A DNA stretch of 64,000 nt, taken from contig NZ_BBWR01000012.1 of the NCBI RefSeq assembly GCF_001463905.1, positions 186,001-250,000 of the forward strand, read 5' to 3'. The notes beneath the pieces were generated by a model. That model saw nothing but the letters and a program-made list of their open reading frames with translations, was not told the DNA's origin and did not search any database. Source of the DNA: Aureimonas frigidaquae (GTDB lineage Bacteria > Pseudomonadota > Alphaproteobacteria > Rhizobiales > Rhizobiaceae). Below are positions 36,263-45,945 of this stretch, piece by piece; the stretch's first letter is position 1, and each line of letters begins with the position of its first letter. The position numbers and the translations under genes were made by a program.

Positions 36263-37858
36263 TTACTCGGTGATGTCGACCCCGTCGAAAGTCATGTCGC
36301 CGAGCGGGCTCTGGACGAAGTTCTGCACATTGGCCCGGGTCGGCACGTAGACCACCGAATGGGCAATCGTCGCCCAGGGCGCCTCGCGCTTGAAGATTTC
36401 CTGCGCCTGCTTGTACAGGGCGGCGCGCTCTTCCTGCGTGGACTTGGTCTTGGCCTCCTGCACGATGGCGTTGAACTCGTCATTGCACCATTGCGCGCGG
36501 TTGGCGCCGCCCACCGCGTCGCAGCCGAGCAGGACGGCCAGGAAGTTGTCCGGATCGCCGTTGTCGCCCGTCCAGCCCATCAGGATCGCGCCGTCGCGGT
36601 CGACCTCAGCCGTGCGCTGCAGATACTCGCCCCATTCGTAGGAGACGATTTCCGAATTGACGCCAACGGCCGACAGGTCGGACTGGATCAGTTCCGCCAT
36701 GCGCCGGGCATTGGGGTTGTAGGGCCGCGAAACGGGCATGGCCCAGATTTTCATGGACAGGTTCGACACGCCCGCCGCCGCAAGTTCGGCCTTGGCAGCC
36801 TCTGGATCGTAGGGATCGTCCACCGTCGCCTCGTCATAGGACCACATGGTCGGCGGGATCGGGTTCTTGGCGACTTCGCCGGCGCCCTGATACACGGCGT
36901 CGATGATGGCCTGCTTGTTGATCGCCTTGTTCAGGGCGCGCCGCACTTCCGGACGGTTGAACGGCTCCTGCTGGGTGTTGTAGGCGAAGTAGCCGATGTT
37001 CAGCCCTTCCTGCTCCAGCACCTTCAGATCCGGATTGCCTTTCAGGCTTTCGATATCCGACGGGTTGGGGAAGGCCATGACATGGCATTCGCCGGCGAGC
37101 AGGCGCTGCTGGCGCACCGAGGCGTCAGTCGTAATAGCAAAGACCAGATCGTCGATCGGCTGCTTGCCGCCCCAGTAGTCCGCAAAAGCCTGGTAGCGGA
37201 TGACCGCGTCGGGCTGGTAGGCGACGAACTGGAACGGCCCCGTGCCGATCGGCGCCTGGTTGAGCTGGGCCTGGTTGCCGGCCTCGGCGAGCTTGTCGGC
37301 ATATTCCTTGGACAGGATCGAGGCGAAGGGCATGGCGACGTTGGCGATGAACGGCGCATAGGGCTGGGTCAGCGTAAACTTGACCGTCAGGTCGTCGACC
37401 TTCTCGATCGACTTCACGAATTCCGGCATCGACATGGAGTTGTAATACTCCCACGACGCGCCGCCCACATACTGGTGATAGGGGTTGGCCGTATCGCCCT
37501 GCCGCTGGAACGAGAAGATCACGTCGTCGGCATTGAGATCGCGGGTCGGCGTGAAGTCCGCATTTGAGTGGAATTTCACGCCGGGACGCAGCTTGAACGT
37601 GTATTCAAGACCGTCCGGCGACACCTCCCAGCTTTCCGCCAGGCCGGGCTCGGTCTCGGTCGTGCCCTTCTTGAACTCCGCCAGGCGATTGTAGATCGGA
37701 TGGCCGGATGCGTCGAAGGTGGTGCCGGACGTGTAAAGCGCCGGATCGAAGCCCTCGGGGGAGCCTTCGGAGCAGTAGACAAGGGTTTTGGCCTGGGCAG
37801 CAGAGCCGAGCGCAAGCGCCATTGCGGTTGCGGCCAAAAGCGTCTTCATCCGTTTCAT
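36263..37858 (-). CDS. dppA: Peptide ABC transporter substrate-binding protein, DppA type
   Basis: A 531-residue periplasmic binding protein (SBP_bac_5). Signal peptide MKRMKTLLAATAMALALGS with cleavage near AQA-K. The mature protein begins TLVYCSEGSPEGFDPALY, a DppA hallmark, and has KLRPGVKFHS, QAPIGTGPFQFVAYQPDAVI and MGWTGDNGDPDNFL. It binds dipeptides, and in some bacteria also haem or delta-aminolevulinic acid. The start at 37858 follows GGAG by about 11 bases. It heads the dppABCDF operon, and the hairpin after it probably raises its level above the membrane subunits. Confidence 0.9.
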   Translation of the reverse strand: MKRMKTLLAATAMALALGSAAQAKTLVYCSEGSPEGFDPALYTSGTTFDASGHPIYNRLAEFKKGTTETEPGLAESWEVSPDGLEYTFKLRPGVKFHSNADFTPTRDLNADDVIFSFQRQGDTANPYHQYVGGASWEYYNSMSMPEFVKSIEKVDDLTVKFTLTQPYAPFIANVAMPFASILSKEYADKLAEAGNQAQLNQAPIGTGPFQFVAYQPDAVIRYQAFADYWGGKQPIDDLVFAITTDASVRQQRLLAGECHVMAFPNPSDIESLKGNPDLKVLEQEGLNIGYFAYNTQQEPFNRPEVRRALNKAINKQAIIDAVYQGAGEVAKNPIPPTMWSYDEATVDDPYDPEAAKAELAAAGVSNLSMKIWAMPVSRPYNPNARRMAELIQSDLSAVGVNSEIVSYEWGEYLQRTAEVDRDGAILMGWTGDNGDPDNFLAVLLGCDAVGGANRAQWCNDEFNAIVQEAKTKSTQEERAALYKQAQEIFKREAPWATIAHSVVYVPTRANVQNFVQSPLGDMTFDGVDITE

Positions 37859-37955
37859 AGAGGGAATGTCTCCGTGTGATTGCGGCGCACGCGCCATCCG
37901 CCGGATATTCCACCCTAAGTTGAATGCTCGCGCAACCCCGAAACCGAACGATCGT

Positions 37956-38774
37956 TCAGTGGGCCAGGAGAACGGGGATCGCCGAGACGGTCAGGATGTT
38001 GCGCGTCGTTCCGCCCAGCACCCACTCCCAGAAGCGGGAATGGCCGAAGGCGCCGATCACGAGGAGGTCCACCTTTTCCGCCGCGCATTCCGCCAGCAGC
38101 GTTTCGGAAACGCGGCCGCCGGTCGGCAAGCTGCGAAACTGCGCTGCCACGCCATGCCGCTCCAGATGGCGGACGATCTCCGGCGCACCCGCATCCTCCG
38201 CGCCGATGCCGACCGAAGCCAGGATCACGCGGTCGGCCTTGCGCAGGAAAGGCAGGGCTTCGGTCAGCGCCCGCGTCGTCTCCCGCCCGTCACGCCATCC
38301 GACGAGGATGGTGCGCGGCGGCTGCGGCGCGCGGTCCGGCGGGACCATGTAGACGCTGCGCCCGCCGGAAAAGAGCGTGCTCTGGAACAGGCTCGGCCAG
38401 CCATTGTCTTCCGGGCCGAGGGGTCGGCCGGCCAGGAACAGGTCCGTCAGCCGCGCCAGGCGGGCCGCATGTTCGCGCAGTTCGCCATCGGTTCCGTCGT
38501 GGCGGATGAGCTGGCAGGGTCGGTTCAGGGCCTCGATGCGCTCGCGGATCCTGGCCTCGGCCGCATCGCCGGCGCTCCGCGCCTCGTCGATGGCGTCGGC
38601 GACGATCTCCACCGAAGCGCCGACCGGATCGGCGGCGATGTAGCCGATCTCGATCAGATTGGTGAAGAGGACCGTCAGCTCGGCCTCGAACCAGTCGGCC
38701 AGCATGGCCGCGTGATCGAGGCGGGTGGCGTCCCGCTCCGTCCCGTCCAGGTGAACCGCGATATCCTTCAGCAT
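37956..38774 (-). CDS. Tandem universal stress protein (UspA family)
   Basis: A 272-residue protein with two Usp-type halves. The first starts MLKDIAVHLDGTERDATRLDHA and is degenerate. The second starts RTILVGWRDGRETTRALTEALPFL and ends LLVIGAFGHSRFWEWVLGGTTRNIL, matching the G-x2-G-x9-G(S/T) nucleotide-binding pattern, so the C-terminal half probably binds ATP. It is cytoplasmic; the exact stress role cannot be stated. Monocistronic on the minus strand. Confidence 0.87.
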   Translation of the reverse strand: MLKDIAVHLDGTERDATRLDHAAMLADWFEAELTVLFTNLIEIGYIAADPVGASVEIVADAIDEARSAGDAAEARIRERIEALNRPCQLIRHDGTDGELREHAARLARLTDLFLAGRPLGPEDNGWPSLFQSTLFSGGRSVYMVPPDRAPQPPRTILVGWRDGRETTRALTEALPFLRKADRVILASVGIGAEDAGAPEIVRHLERHGVAAQFRSLPTGGRVSETLLAECAAEKVDLLVIGAFGHSRFWEWVLGGTTRNILTVSAIPVLLAH

Positions 38775-38852
38775 CAGACCCCTCCGAACCTTACGCGGAC
38801 AGGATACACGCCCTCCGCGGAGCGGCGAAGCAGAATTGAACGGTGCGTCTGG

Positions 38853-39302
38853 TCAGGATTTCGGGTTTTCCGGCAGGGTCAGGAGCGCCTCGAGCGCCAG
38901 GTGATAGGATCGATCGCCGAAGCCGGCGATGACGCCGACCGCAACGGGCGACAGGTAGGAATGATGACGAAACGCCTCGCGCGCGTGCACGTTGGACAGA
39001 TGTACCTCCACCACCCGGGCGCCGCCGGCCTTGATCGCATCGGCCAGGGCAATGGACGTATGCGTGTAGGCCCCGGCATTGAGGATGACGCCATCGCCCG
39101 CCAGGCCTGCCTCCTGCAGCCAGGTGACGAGCTCGCCCTCGCTGTTGGACTGGCGGAAGGTCAGCGCAACGCGGTCCGCGGCCTGGGCCCGCAGCGCCGC
39201 CTCGATATCGGCCAGCGTCCGCGCGCCGTAGATGCCGGGCTCACGCTTTCCCAGCATGTTGAGGTTGGGGCCGTTGATGACGACGATGCGCTGAAAGGGC
39301 AT
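38853..39302 (-). CDS. aroQ: Type II 3-dehydroquinate dehydratase
   Basis: A 149-residue dodecamer-forming enzyme of the shikimate pathway that converts 3-dehydroquinate to 3-dehydroshikimate. NGPNLNMLGKREPGIYG has the catalytic Arg and Tyr; RQSNSEGELVTWL and LNAGAYTHTSIALADAI follow; VHLSNVHAREAFRHHSYLSP carries the catalytic His and Arg. The start at 39302 is preceded by AGGAGG, and an upstream in-frame extension codes for nothing similar. In many Rhizobiales accBC follow aroQ; here they do not. Confidence 0.94.
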   Translation of the reverse strand: MPFQRIVVINGPNLNMLGKREPGIYGARTLADIEAALRAQAADRVALTFRQSNSEGELVTWLQEAGLAGDGVILNAGAYTHTSIALADAIKAGGARVVEVHLSNVHAREAFRHHSYLSPVAVGVIAGFGDRSYHLALEALLTLPENPKS

Positions 39303-39404
39303 GAGCACGTTCCTCCTGTGACTGGCGGGGGCGGCAGCCCCGTTTGTCTTCGATAGTGTATTTGTCTGCCGGAACAAACGGGCGAGGCCGCAGGAGCTAA
39401 GGCT

Positions 39405-39971
39405 ATGCGCAAGGACCTTCTGGATTTCTTCAGCGAACCGGCGCCGGTGGTGGCGCGCGGCCTGATCGGGGCCTACCTCGCCATCCATGGGGTGGGAGGG
39501 CGCATCGTGGAGACGGAAGCCTATGACCACGCCGATCCGGCTTCTCACAGCCATCGCGGACGGACCCTGCGCAACCGCGCCATGTTCGGACCGGTCGCAC
39601 ATGCCTATGTCTACCGCTCCTACGGCATCCACTGGTGCCTGAACTTCGTCTGCGATGCGAAGGTCCCGGGCAGTGCGGTGCTGATCCGCGCCCTGGAGCC
39701 GCTGGACGGGATCGATACCATGGCGGCCCGTCGGGGAACGCGGGCGCCTGCCCTTCTATGCTCCGGTCCAGGCCGTCTGGCGCAGGCGCTCGGCATCGAT
39801 GCGCAGTGGGACGGTTGCCCCCTCGACACACAATCCATCACCTTGTGCCTGCCGGACGCCGCCCACGCCGTCGCCTCCGGCCGGCGCATCGGCCTTTCAA
39901 AGGGGGTAGAGACGCCATGGCGCTTTACCCTCCGCGACTCCCTCTTTCTGAGCCGTCGCTCCGGAAGGTGA
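39405..39971 (+). CDS. DNA-3-methyladenine glycosylase (AAG/MPG family)
   Basis: A 188-residue base-excision repair enzyme. RGLIGAYLAIHGVGGRIVETEAYDHADPASHS carries the catalytic Glu (ETEAY) in the AAG fold, and NRAMFGPVAHAYVYRSYGIHWCLN is the family signature with the intercalating Tyr region. It removes alkylated purines from DNA. It reads divergently from aroQ with about 100 bases between. Length fits the bacterial family. Confidence 0.93.
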   Translation: MRKDLLDFFSEPAPVVARGLIGAYLAIHGVGGRIVETEAYDHADPASHSHRGRTLRNRAMFGPVAHAYVYRSYGIHWCLNFVCDAKVPGSAVLIRALEPLDGIDTMAARRGTRAPALLCSGPGRLAQALGIDAQWDGCPLDTQSITLCLPDAAHAVASGRRIGLSKGVETPWRFTLRDSLFLSRRSGR

Positions 39972-40256
39972 TTCGCATGGCACGCCTTTGGGCTGAACAA
40001 CTGCTCAAACCGGCCCATCCACACCCAAAGATCGCACTGCCGTCCCTATCGGCGTAGCCTATCCCCGTTCTGGGTTACGATCTAATCCTTTCGGTTGCAA
40101 AATCCGCTTTGTGGGGCCCGGGCGGAGTCGTCAACACCACCCCGGAAGGCGTATTTTACAAGGGTTTTGGACTGTTTGACGCACCTGTCAGTACGCAGGA
40201 AGACAGTTCTCAGTGAGTCGTATCTGCAACTCATGGTATCGATTTCAGGGTGCCAT

Positions 40257-40270
40257 TTAACATATGTTAA
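40257..40270. promoter_or_regulatory. Palindrome TTAACATATGTTAA
   Basis: A perfect 14-base palindrome about 230 bases before the LuxR-type gene. TTAA repeated at this spacing is close to, but not identical with, the CtrA site TTAA-N7-TTAA (here the spacer is six). It is a plausible binding site for a dimeric regulator, with its identity left open. Confidence 0.45.
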
Positions 40271-40345
40271 TTACGCAACCCCAGGTAGGCAGTAGCCATA
40301 CTCACATCGACGGGGGCCGACGATCGGAAGATGGTCGTCCCGCTA

Positions 40346-40357
40346 GGTAACATTACC
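40346..40357. promoter_or_regulatory. Inverted repeat GGTAACATTACC
   Basis: GGTAA and TTACC around CA form a perfect inverted repeat 140 bases before the LuxR-type start. It could be the operator of this gene's own product, since NarL/FixJ-type proteins bind short inverted repeats. That is inferred from position only. Confidence 0.4.
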
Positions 40358-40497
40358 AAAACATTTGTTTCTTTGTACCGAGAGTCATTGGCGTAAGTCC
40401 GAGTTTTGGGCGCGTCGTAAAACAGTTTGAACATCAGCGGCCCTACAGATCGTACCGTTTGACAAGGGCCAAAACCGTTTCAGGTGGAGGTATTAAA

Positions 40498-41313
40498 ATG
40501 CTGGACAAGGTTCAGAGCGGCGATCGCGGTCTTTCCCAGGCTGGTGTTCTCGCCCAACGTCACAATTACCGGCATACGGCCACGGCACTCGATCATGGCG
40601 CGAACCGCCATTCCGATCGTCATGCGGCCGACAGCCAGGATCTCGAACGCACCCATGTCGTGATCATCGACTCCCGTCAGCTCGAGCGCGAATGCCTGGC
40701 CAACAGCCTGACCGCCCAGAGCGCGGAACTGGCGATCACGACCTTCTCCAACATCGAGGGCTGGCGCCAGGCGCGGGCCCGTCATCCGGAGACGGCGGTC
40801 ATCCTTCTGCACATCGGCAATCGCAAGATCACCGATTTCGGAATTGCGGCCGATATCAGCCGCATCGTGGCCGAAGCGAGCCCGGTCCCGCTGATCGTGA
40901 TCGCCGATACGGAAGAGATGCCGCAGATCGTCAAGGCGCTGGAATGCGGCGCCAAGGGCTTCATTCCGACGACGGTGTCGATCGGCGTGGCGATCGAGGC
41001 GATCGAGCTGACGCTGGCCGGCGGCGCCTTCGTCCCCGCCTCCAGCATCCTGGCCATGCAGTCCATGCTGGAATCCGGCCATGCGCCGGAGCGCCCGCTG
41101 AACGGCATGTTCACCGCCCGGCAGATGGCCGTGGTGGACGCGCTGCGCCGCGGCAAGGCCAACAAGATCATCGCCTATGAGCTGAACCTGCGCGAAAGCA
41201 CGGTGAAGGTCCATGTCCGCAACATCATGAAGAAGCTCAAGGCGACCAACCGCACGGAAGTCGCCTTCAAGATCCGCGATCTCCTGCCGGAGACGGCTGG
41301 TCCGAGCATCTAA
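40498..41313 (+). CDS. LuxR/NarL-family regulator with degenerate receiver domain
   Basis: A 271-residue DNA-binding protein. After a polar N-terminal tail of about 50 residues comes a receiver-like fold (VVIIDSRQLERECLANSL to about residue 180). The position that should hold the phosphorylated Asp reads VILLHIGNRK, with no acidic residue, so it is probably not phosphorylated. The C-terminal HTH reads MFTARQMAVVDALRRGKANK and LNLRESTVKVHVRNIMKKL. The start at 40498 has GGAGG 8 bases upstream. Homologues in rhizobia act in surface polysaccharide or motility control, but nothing here shows the target. Confidence 0.85.
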   Translation: MLDKVQSGDRGLSQAGVLAQRHNYRHTATALDHGANRHSDRHAADSQDLERTHVVIIDSRQLERECLANSLTAQSAELAITTFSNIEGWRQARARHPETAVILLHIGNRKITDFGIAADISRIVAEASPVPLIVIADTEEMPQIVKALECGAKGFIPTTVSIGVAIEAIELTLAGGAFVPASSILAMQSMLESGHAPERPLNGMFTARQMAVVDALRRGKANKIIAYELNLRESTVKVHVRNIMKKLKATNRTEVAFKIRDLLPETAGPSI

Positions 41314-41562
41314 GCTCTAGCGTCTTCCGCCGTCCCGCAGGCGCTGTCCCGGCGTCTTTGCGGAGCGGCGGACGAAACCGGCAACGACCCATGATTTTCG
41401 GGCGTGCCGGATGGAGTGCGGGGCCCCGTGCCGCCGTTACTTCCCTTTGTATTTCAATGCGTTCCTTTGTTTAAAGGTCATTTTCACGAACGGGGCCGGC
41501 GTGGTCGATGAAGATCGACCCGCCGCCCCGCTGCTTTTTTCGAAGATGGGCTGCCTTGCGCG

Positions 41563-41952
41563 TCAGGCGCAGCTTCGCGTGCCGGAGCCGTCCGCCGGCT
41601 CGATCTGGACACGCGCATGGCCGGCACCGACGAAGCCGAGCTTCTGGGCCGCGCCCTTCGACAGATCGATCATCCGGCCCTTCACGAAGGGCCCCCGATC
41701 GTTGATCCGCACCACGACTGTCCTGGAATTGTTGAGATTGGTGACCTTCACCCTCGAGCCCAGCGGGAGGGTCTTGTGCGCCGCGGTCATGGCGGCCGGG
41801 TTCATCATTTCACCCGATGCGGTCTTCGACTTCAGCGCATACCAGGACGCGCTGCCGCAACTCGTCTTTCCGTTCGCTGCCTGCGCCCCTGTGGCCGCCA
41901 TGCACGCCGTCATTACAGCCAGAGCGGCTGCCCCCAATGTCAGTATCTTCAA
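41563..41952 (-). CDS. RlpA-like double-psi beta-barrel exported protein
   Basis: A 129-residue exported protein with signal peptide MKILTLGAAALAVMTACMAA. The mature part is a single RlpA/expansin-like domain: GSASWYALKSKTASGEMMNP, AAHKTLPLGSRVKVTNLNN and VRINDRGPFVKGRMIDLSKGAA. Both catalytic-type residues (His in AAHKTLPLG, Asp in INDRGP) are kept, so weak lytic transglycosylase activity on peptidoglycan is possible. There is no SPOR domain, unlike full-length septal RlpA, so septal targeting by that route is not expected. Confidence 0.85.
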   Translation of the reverse strand: MKILTLGAAALAVMTACMAATGAQAANGKTSCGSASWYALKSKTASGEMMNPAAMTAAHKTLPLGSRVKVTNLNNSRTVVVRINDRGPFVKGRMIDLSKGAAQKLGFVGAGHARVQIEPADGSGTRSCA

Positions 41953-42107
41953 CGGTCCCTTGTCCTGTGCCGTTTCATACGGACAGGCGCCGAGCGTCGA
42001 TGCTCATCCCTATCGGATGCGTATCCCCTCGTGGCCCCCGCCGTTCGATGACGCCTAAAGCCATGACGGATAAGGCGAAAATTCGACGGAGCCGCAAGAA
42101 ACCGGAT

Positions 42108-43031
42108 TCAGGCGCCTTTGCCGGCCCCCCCGGTGGCCGGATCGAGCGCGGCGAGCCCCTCCCGATAGGTCGGATATCGCATCTCGTAGCCGAGGCGGCG
42201 GAGCGCCGCATTGGAGACGCGCTTGTTCTCTCCATAGAAGCTGCGCGCCATGGGCGACAGGCTGGCCGTGGCGAAATCCTCCTCCGGCGGCGGCGCCACA
42301 CCGGCCCGTGCGGCGGCATGCGCCACGACATCCTGCGGCGGCGCCGGTTCGTCGTCGGTCACATTCCATATGCCACCGGCATTGCGGGCGATCAGTAGCG
42401 CCAGGGCGCCGGAAATATCGTCCACATGGATGCGGTTGAAGACCTGGCCGGGCTTGACCAGACGCTTGGCGCGGCCCTCTGCCAGATTGACGAAGGCATT
42501 GCGGCCGGGGCCGTATATGCCCGACAGGCGCAGGATCGCGCAGGGTATTCCCTTCTCCCGCGCCAGGGCCGCCCAGGCTTCTTCCGCCAGGAGGCGGCGG
42601 CGGGAGCGCTCGGAGGCGGGAGCGGGCGGCGTCGTCTCGTCCACCACCGCGCCATCGTGATTGCCATAGACGCCGACGGTCGACAGATAGCCGATCCAGC
42701 GCAAGTCCGGCGCACCATGCAGGATCTCGTCCCGGTACCAGCGCAACACCGCATCGCCTTCGGGCTCCTCGCCCGGAGCGATGGACAGGATCAGGTGTGT
42801 GGCGCGGTGGAGTGCGGCATCGATCCCGGCGCCGGGGGCTGTGCCGTCGAAGAGGTAGGGCGTGATCCCCGCGGCTGCGAGGGAGGCCGCCTTGTCGGCA
42901 CTGCGGGTGGTGGCGCCCTGTACGAGGGACCGGCCATCACTCTGCGCGAAGCGCTGCGCACTGTAGCCGCAGCCGAAGATGAAGATGCGCGGCGTCTCCA
43001 TGTCGTCATTGGCCGCTTCGGGTCTGTTCAT
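42108..43031 (-). CDS. Extended SDR / NAD-dependent epimerase-dehydratase-like protein (YeeZ-like)
   Basis: A 307-residue Rossmann protein with the variant start IFIFGCGYSAQRFAQ (GxGYxxxR) typical of the SDR group named after E. coli YeeZ. IGYLSTVGVYGNHDGAVVDE and ILRLSGIYGPGRNAF follow. Members lack a defined reaction. AGGAGAGG precedes the start. It lies 26 bases downstream of queG on the same strand, so the two are probably cotranscribed with the GST-like gene. Confidence 0.8.
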   Translation of the reverse strand: MNRPEAANDDMETPRIFIFGCGYSAQRFAQSDGRSLVQGATTRSADKAASLAAAGITPYLFDGTAPGAGIDAALHRATHLILSIAPGEEPEGDAVLRWYRDEILHGAPDLRWIGYLSTVGVYGNHDGAVVDETTPPAPASERSRRRLLAEEAWAALAREKGIPCAILRLSGIYGPGRNAFVNLAEGRAKRLVKPGQVFNRIHVDDISGALALLIARNAGGIWNVTDDEPAPPQDVVAHAAARAGVAPPPEEDFATASLSPMARSFYGENKRVSNAALRRLGYEMRYPTYREGLAALDPATGGAGKGA

Positions 43032-43057
43032 CCCACCTCTCCTCTGCGCTCACCCCC

Positions 43058-44245
43058 TCATGCCGCGTCTGTGCCCCCGACCGCAAGCCATTCGGCGCGA
43101 ACGCCGGCATCCGGCTCGTCGGCCAGGGCCTGCCGGCTGCGCGCCGCCGCCCGGTCCGGCGCAAGGCGCCCATAGGCCCAGACGGCCATGGCCCGGACGA
43201 TGGGCGCCGCATCGTCCAGCCGCGCCTCCACATCGGGCAGAAGGGAAGGATCGGCCGCGTTGCCGGCGGCGATCAGGCAGTTGGACACGAACTTGTCCCG
43301 TCCGATCCGCTTGACGGGGGACCCGGCGAAGCCGTCGCGGAAGCCTGCGTCGTCCAGGGCCATGAGATCGCGCAGCGCTGGGGCCCGCAATTCCGGCCGG
43401 CCGATCAGCCGCGCCTCCCGCGCGGCCTGCGCGAACTTGTTCCAGGGGCAGACCGCCAGGCAGTCGTCACAGCCGTAGATCCGGTTTCCCATGGCGGCGC
43501 GCAGCGCGCGTGGAATGGGCCGGCGCGTCTCGATGGTCAGGTAGGAGATGCACCGCCGGGCATCCAGCCTGTAGGGTGCGGGGAAGGCCTTGGTCGGGCA
43601 GATGTCCTGGCAGGCGGTGCAGGAGCCGCACAGGTCCCGCCCCGGCGCATCCGGCGAAAGGTCGAGCGTCGTCAGGATCGAGCCCAGGAACAGCCAGGAC
43701 CCGAATTCGCGGCTGACGAGGTTGGTATGCTTGCCCTGCCAGCCGAGGCCGGCCGCCTCGCCCAGCGGCTTCTCCATCAGGGGCGCCGTATCCACGAAGA
43801 CCTTGACGCCATGCTCCTCGCCCGGCAGCACCTGGCGCGCGCGGGCCAGGAGCTTGGCGGCCAGTTCCTTCAGCCGCCCCTTGATGACATCATGATAGTC
43901 GCGGTTCTGCGCATAAACCGAGATGACGCCGCGGTCCCGGCGCTGCAGGTCCGCCAGCGGGTCGTGCGCGGGGCCATAATTCATGCCGAGCACGATGACG
44001 CTGCGCGCCTCGTGCCAGAGCGCGCCGACGGTGCGGCGGCGCTCCAGCGTGTCGGCCATCCAGTCCATCGTGCCGTGCAGGCCTTCATTGACGAACTGTT
44101 CCAGCCGCGCGCCCGACGCGTCACGGCCGGCGGCCGGGGCCACGCCCACGGCATCGAAGCCGAGGCGCCGCGATTCGACGTCCAGGAAAGCGCGGAGGCG
44201 CTCGGCCGCCGAAGGGGTGGGGGCGTGTCCGACCTCGGCCGTCAG
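43058..44245 (-). CDS. queG: Epoxyqueuosine reductase QueG
   Basis: An iron-sulfur, cobalamin-dependent enzyme that makes queuosine in tRNA anticodons from epoxyqueuosine. It has the DUF1730-type N-domain ([13 protein letters not shown]), two ferredoxin-like clusters ([16 protein letters not shown] and [13 protein letters not shown]) and a HEAT-like C-terminus. The start is odd: no ATG, GTG or TTG lies near the expected N-terminus. The best choice is a CTG at 44245 that overlaps the upstream stop as CTGA. The only ordinary upstream codon is a GTG at 44371, deep inside the GST gene. Function is sure; the start is not. Confidence 0.88.
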   Translation of the reverse strand: MTAEVGHAPTPSAAERLRAFLDVESRRLGFDAVGVAPAAGRDASGARLEQFVNEGLHGTMDWMADTLERRRTVGALWHEARSVIVLGMNYGPAHDPLADLQRRDRGVISVYAQNRDYHDVIKGRLKELAAKLLARARQVLPGEEHGVKVFVDTAPLMEKPLGEAAGLGWQGKHTNLVSREFGSWLFLGSILTTLDLSPDAPGRDLCGSCTACQDICPTKAFPAPYRLDARRCISYLTIETRRPIPRALRAAMGNRIYGCDDCLAVCPWNKFAQAAREARLIGRPELRAPALRDLMALDDAGFRDGFAGSPVKRIGRDKFVSNCLIAAGNAADPSLLPDVEARLDDAAPIVRAMAVWAYGRLAPDRAAARSRQALADEPDAGVRAEWLAVGGTDAA

Positions 44246-44934
44246 AAATCGAGCTCGGCGTAATGGGCAGCCGGCGGAATGCCGCGGATGCGCTCCTGCA
44301 GGAAGGGCCGGAAGGACGGCCGCGACTTGATGCGCATGTACCAGTCCTTGGCGACGGGATCGTCCTCCCACCGCACTTCGCCCAGATAGTCGAGCACCGA
44401 GATGGCCGCCGCGGCCGACAGGTCGGCATAGGACAGATGCGAGCCGGCCAGCCAGTTCCGGCTTTCCGACAGCCAGCCGATATAGCGCACATGATTCTTC
44501 AGATTGGCGCGGGCCGCGCGGATGGCGGAGGAGTCCGGCGCGCCGCCGCCTTCGGCGGCCGTCATCTCGCGCTTGAAGACCCGCTCGCGCACGAGATAGC
44601 GGGTGACTTCACCCTCCATCTTGCCGAGGAACCAGTCGGTGAGACGGCGGATCTCGGCGCGCTCGAAGGGCTTTTCCGCCAGAAGGCGCCGGTCCCGCTG
44701 GAACACGCCGCGCGTCTCGTCCAGATATTCGGCGGCGACCATGCCGCCGACGATGGGCGGACCGTTGTCCTCGACCAGCACGGGGACCGTCCCCGCAAGG
44801 TTCAGCGCCAGGAGTTCCTTGCGCCGCTCCCACGGTTTTTCGTCGATGAGTTCGAACCGCTCCCCATACTCCGTCATGACCAGGCGCAGGAAGCGGCAGG
44901 CGGCGGACATGGGATGATGATGGAGTCTGAGCAT
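44242..44934 (-). CDS. Glutathione S-transferase family protein
   Basis: A 230-residue cytosolic GST-like protein: thioredoxin-fold N-domain ([19 protein letters not shown], then [21 protein letters not shown] with the cis-Pro) and an all-helical C-domain with [23 protein letters not shown], the GST N-capping box. The Ser/Cys at the active-site position is MSAAC. Substrate unknown. The stop overlaps the proposed CTG start of queG, so they form an operon. Such a GST upstream of queG is common in Rhizobiales. Confidence 0.87.
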   Translation of the reverse strand: MLRLHHHPMSAACRFLRLVMTEYGERFELIDEKPWERRKELLALNLAGTVPVLVEDNGPPIVGGMVAAEYLDETRGVFQRDRRLLAEKPFERAEIRRLTDWFLGKMEGEVTRYLVRERVFKREMTAAEGGGAPDSSAIRAARANLKNHVRYIGWLSESRNWLAGSHLSYADLSAAAAISVLDYLGEVRWEDDPVAKDWYMRIKSRPSFRPFLQERIRGIPPAAHYAELDF

Positions 44935-45121
44935 CGTTCGTCTTATCGCAACTTCGGCCGGCTGTGACGGATGTCAGCGCAGATAGCCTTATCAAAGACT
45001 TGTCCGCAAGCCTGACGGGCCAAATCGCCTTGCCCGAAACTGTCGCCACCTTATAGCCGGGTTGATTCGCATTGTGCGCTGCGCAATGAACGTCGAAGCG
45101 GAACGCGAAAAGGGGACCGGC

Positions 45122-45928
45122 GTGCAGTTCAACGATATATTCGATGCGACCCTGCTTGGGTTGATCGAGGGCCTGACCGAGTTCATACCCGTGTCCTCGA
45201 CGGCCCATCTGCTGCTCGTGGGGCGGGCCATCGGCTGGTCCTCCACCGGTCACTCCTTCGAGGTGCTGATCCAGCTCGGCGCGGTGCTCGCGGTCCTGTC
45301 GGTCTATTTCGGGAAGCTGTGGCACCTGGCCGTCACCTTGCCCTCCGACCCGCGCAGCCGGCGCTTCGTCGCCAGCATCCTCCTGGCCTTCCTGCCGGCC
45401 GCCATCATCGGCGCCATGGCGCACGGCTTCATCAAGGGCGTCCTCTTCGAAACACCGGCGCTGGTCTGTACGGCGCTGATCGTCGGCGGCTTCATCCTCC
45501 TGGCGATCGACCGCATGCCGCGCCGCGTGCGCTACACGGATGCGATGGATTTTCCGCCGCTGGTCTGCCTGATCATCGGCTTCTTCCAGTGCCTCGCCAT
45601 GATCCCCGGCACATCGCGCTCCGGCGCCACGATCGTTGGCGCGCTCCTGATGGGCACGGACAAGCGTTCGGCGGCCGAATTCTCCTTCTTCCTCGCCATG
45701 CCCACCATGGCCGGCGCCTTCGCCTACGATCTCATCAAGAATCGCGATATTCTGAGCACCAACGATCTGGCGCTCATCGTCATCGGTTTCGTCGCGGCTT
45801 TCATCTCGGCGCTCTTCGTCGTGAAGTTCCTGCTCGACTTCGTGTCGCGCCACGGCTTCGCCCCCTTCGCCTGGTGGCGCATCATCGTCGGCACGATCGG
45901 CCTCGTCGCGCTCTACGCCTTCGCCTGA
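45122..45928 (+). CDS. uppP: Undecaprenyl-diphosphatase (bacitracin resistance)
   Basis: A 268-residue integral membrane phosphatase that recycles undecaprenyl pyrophosphate for cell-wall and polysaccharide synthesis. [20 protein letters not shown] holds the Glu-rich motif, and [19 protein letters not shown] the PGxSRSGxT active site. About eight hydrophobic helices. GTG at 45122 is chosen since GGGG sits 6 bases before it and the length then fits the family. An ATG at 45086 adds 12 residues. A strong terminator follows. Confidence 0.93.
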   Translation: MQFNDIFDATLLGLIEGLTEFIPVSSTAHLLLVGRAIGWSSTGHSFEVLIQLGAVLAVLSVYFGKLWHLAVTLPSDPRSRRFVASILLAFLPAAIIGAMAHGFIKGVLFETPALVCTALIVGGFILLAIDRMPRRVRYTDAMDFPPLVCLIIGFFQCLAMIPGTSRSGATIVGALLMGTDKRSAAEFSFFLAMPTMAGAFAYDLIKNRDILSTNDLALIVIGFVAAFISALFVVKFLLDFVSRHGFAPFAWWRIIVGTIGLVALYAFA

Positions 45929-45945
45929 GTCCCGCGCAACATGAC

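Larger units (their letters stand above)
39972..40497. other. Long regulatory intergenic region before the LuxR-type gene
   Basis: A 526-base gap without a convincing gene (one short open frame near 40095-40295 has no support). It is visibly more AT-rich than its surroundings and carries two perfect palindromes, listed separately, which suggests a complex promoter for the LuxR-type regulator downstream. Confidence 0.55.

Noticed and set aside
40095-40295. Short plus-strand frame in the gap before the LuxR gene
   Set aside because: No ribosome site, no pattern, and it ends close to the palindromes; treated as regulatory DNA.
41314-41562. Gap between the LuxR and RlpA-like genes as a place for a terminator or small RNA
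   Set aside because: Inspected for inverted repeats with T runs; only weak GC-rich pairing was found, so nothing is listed.
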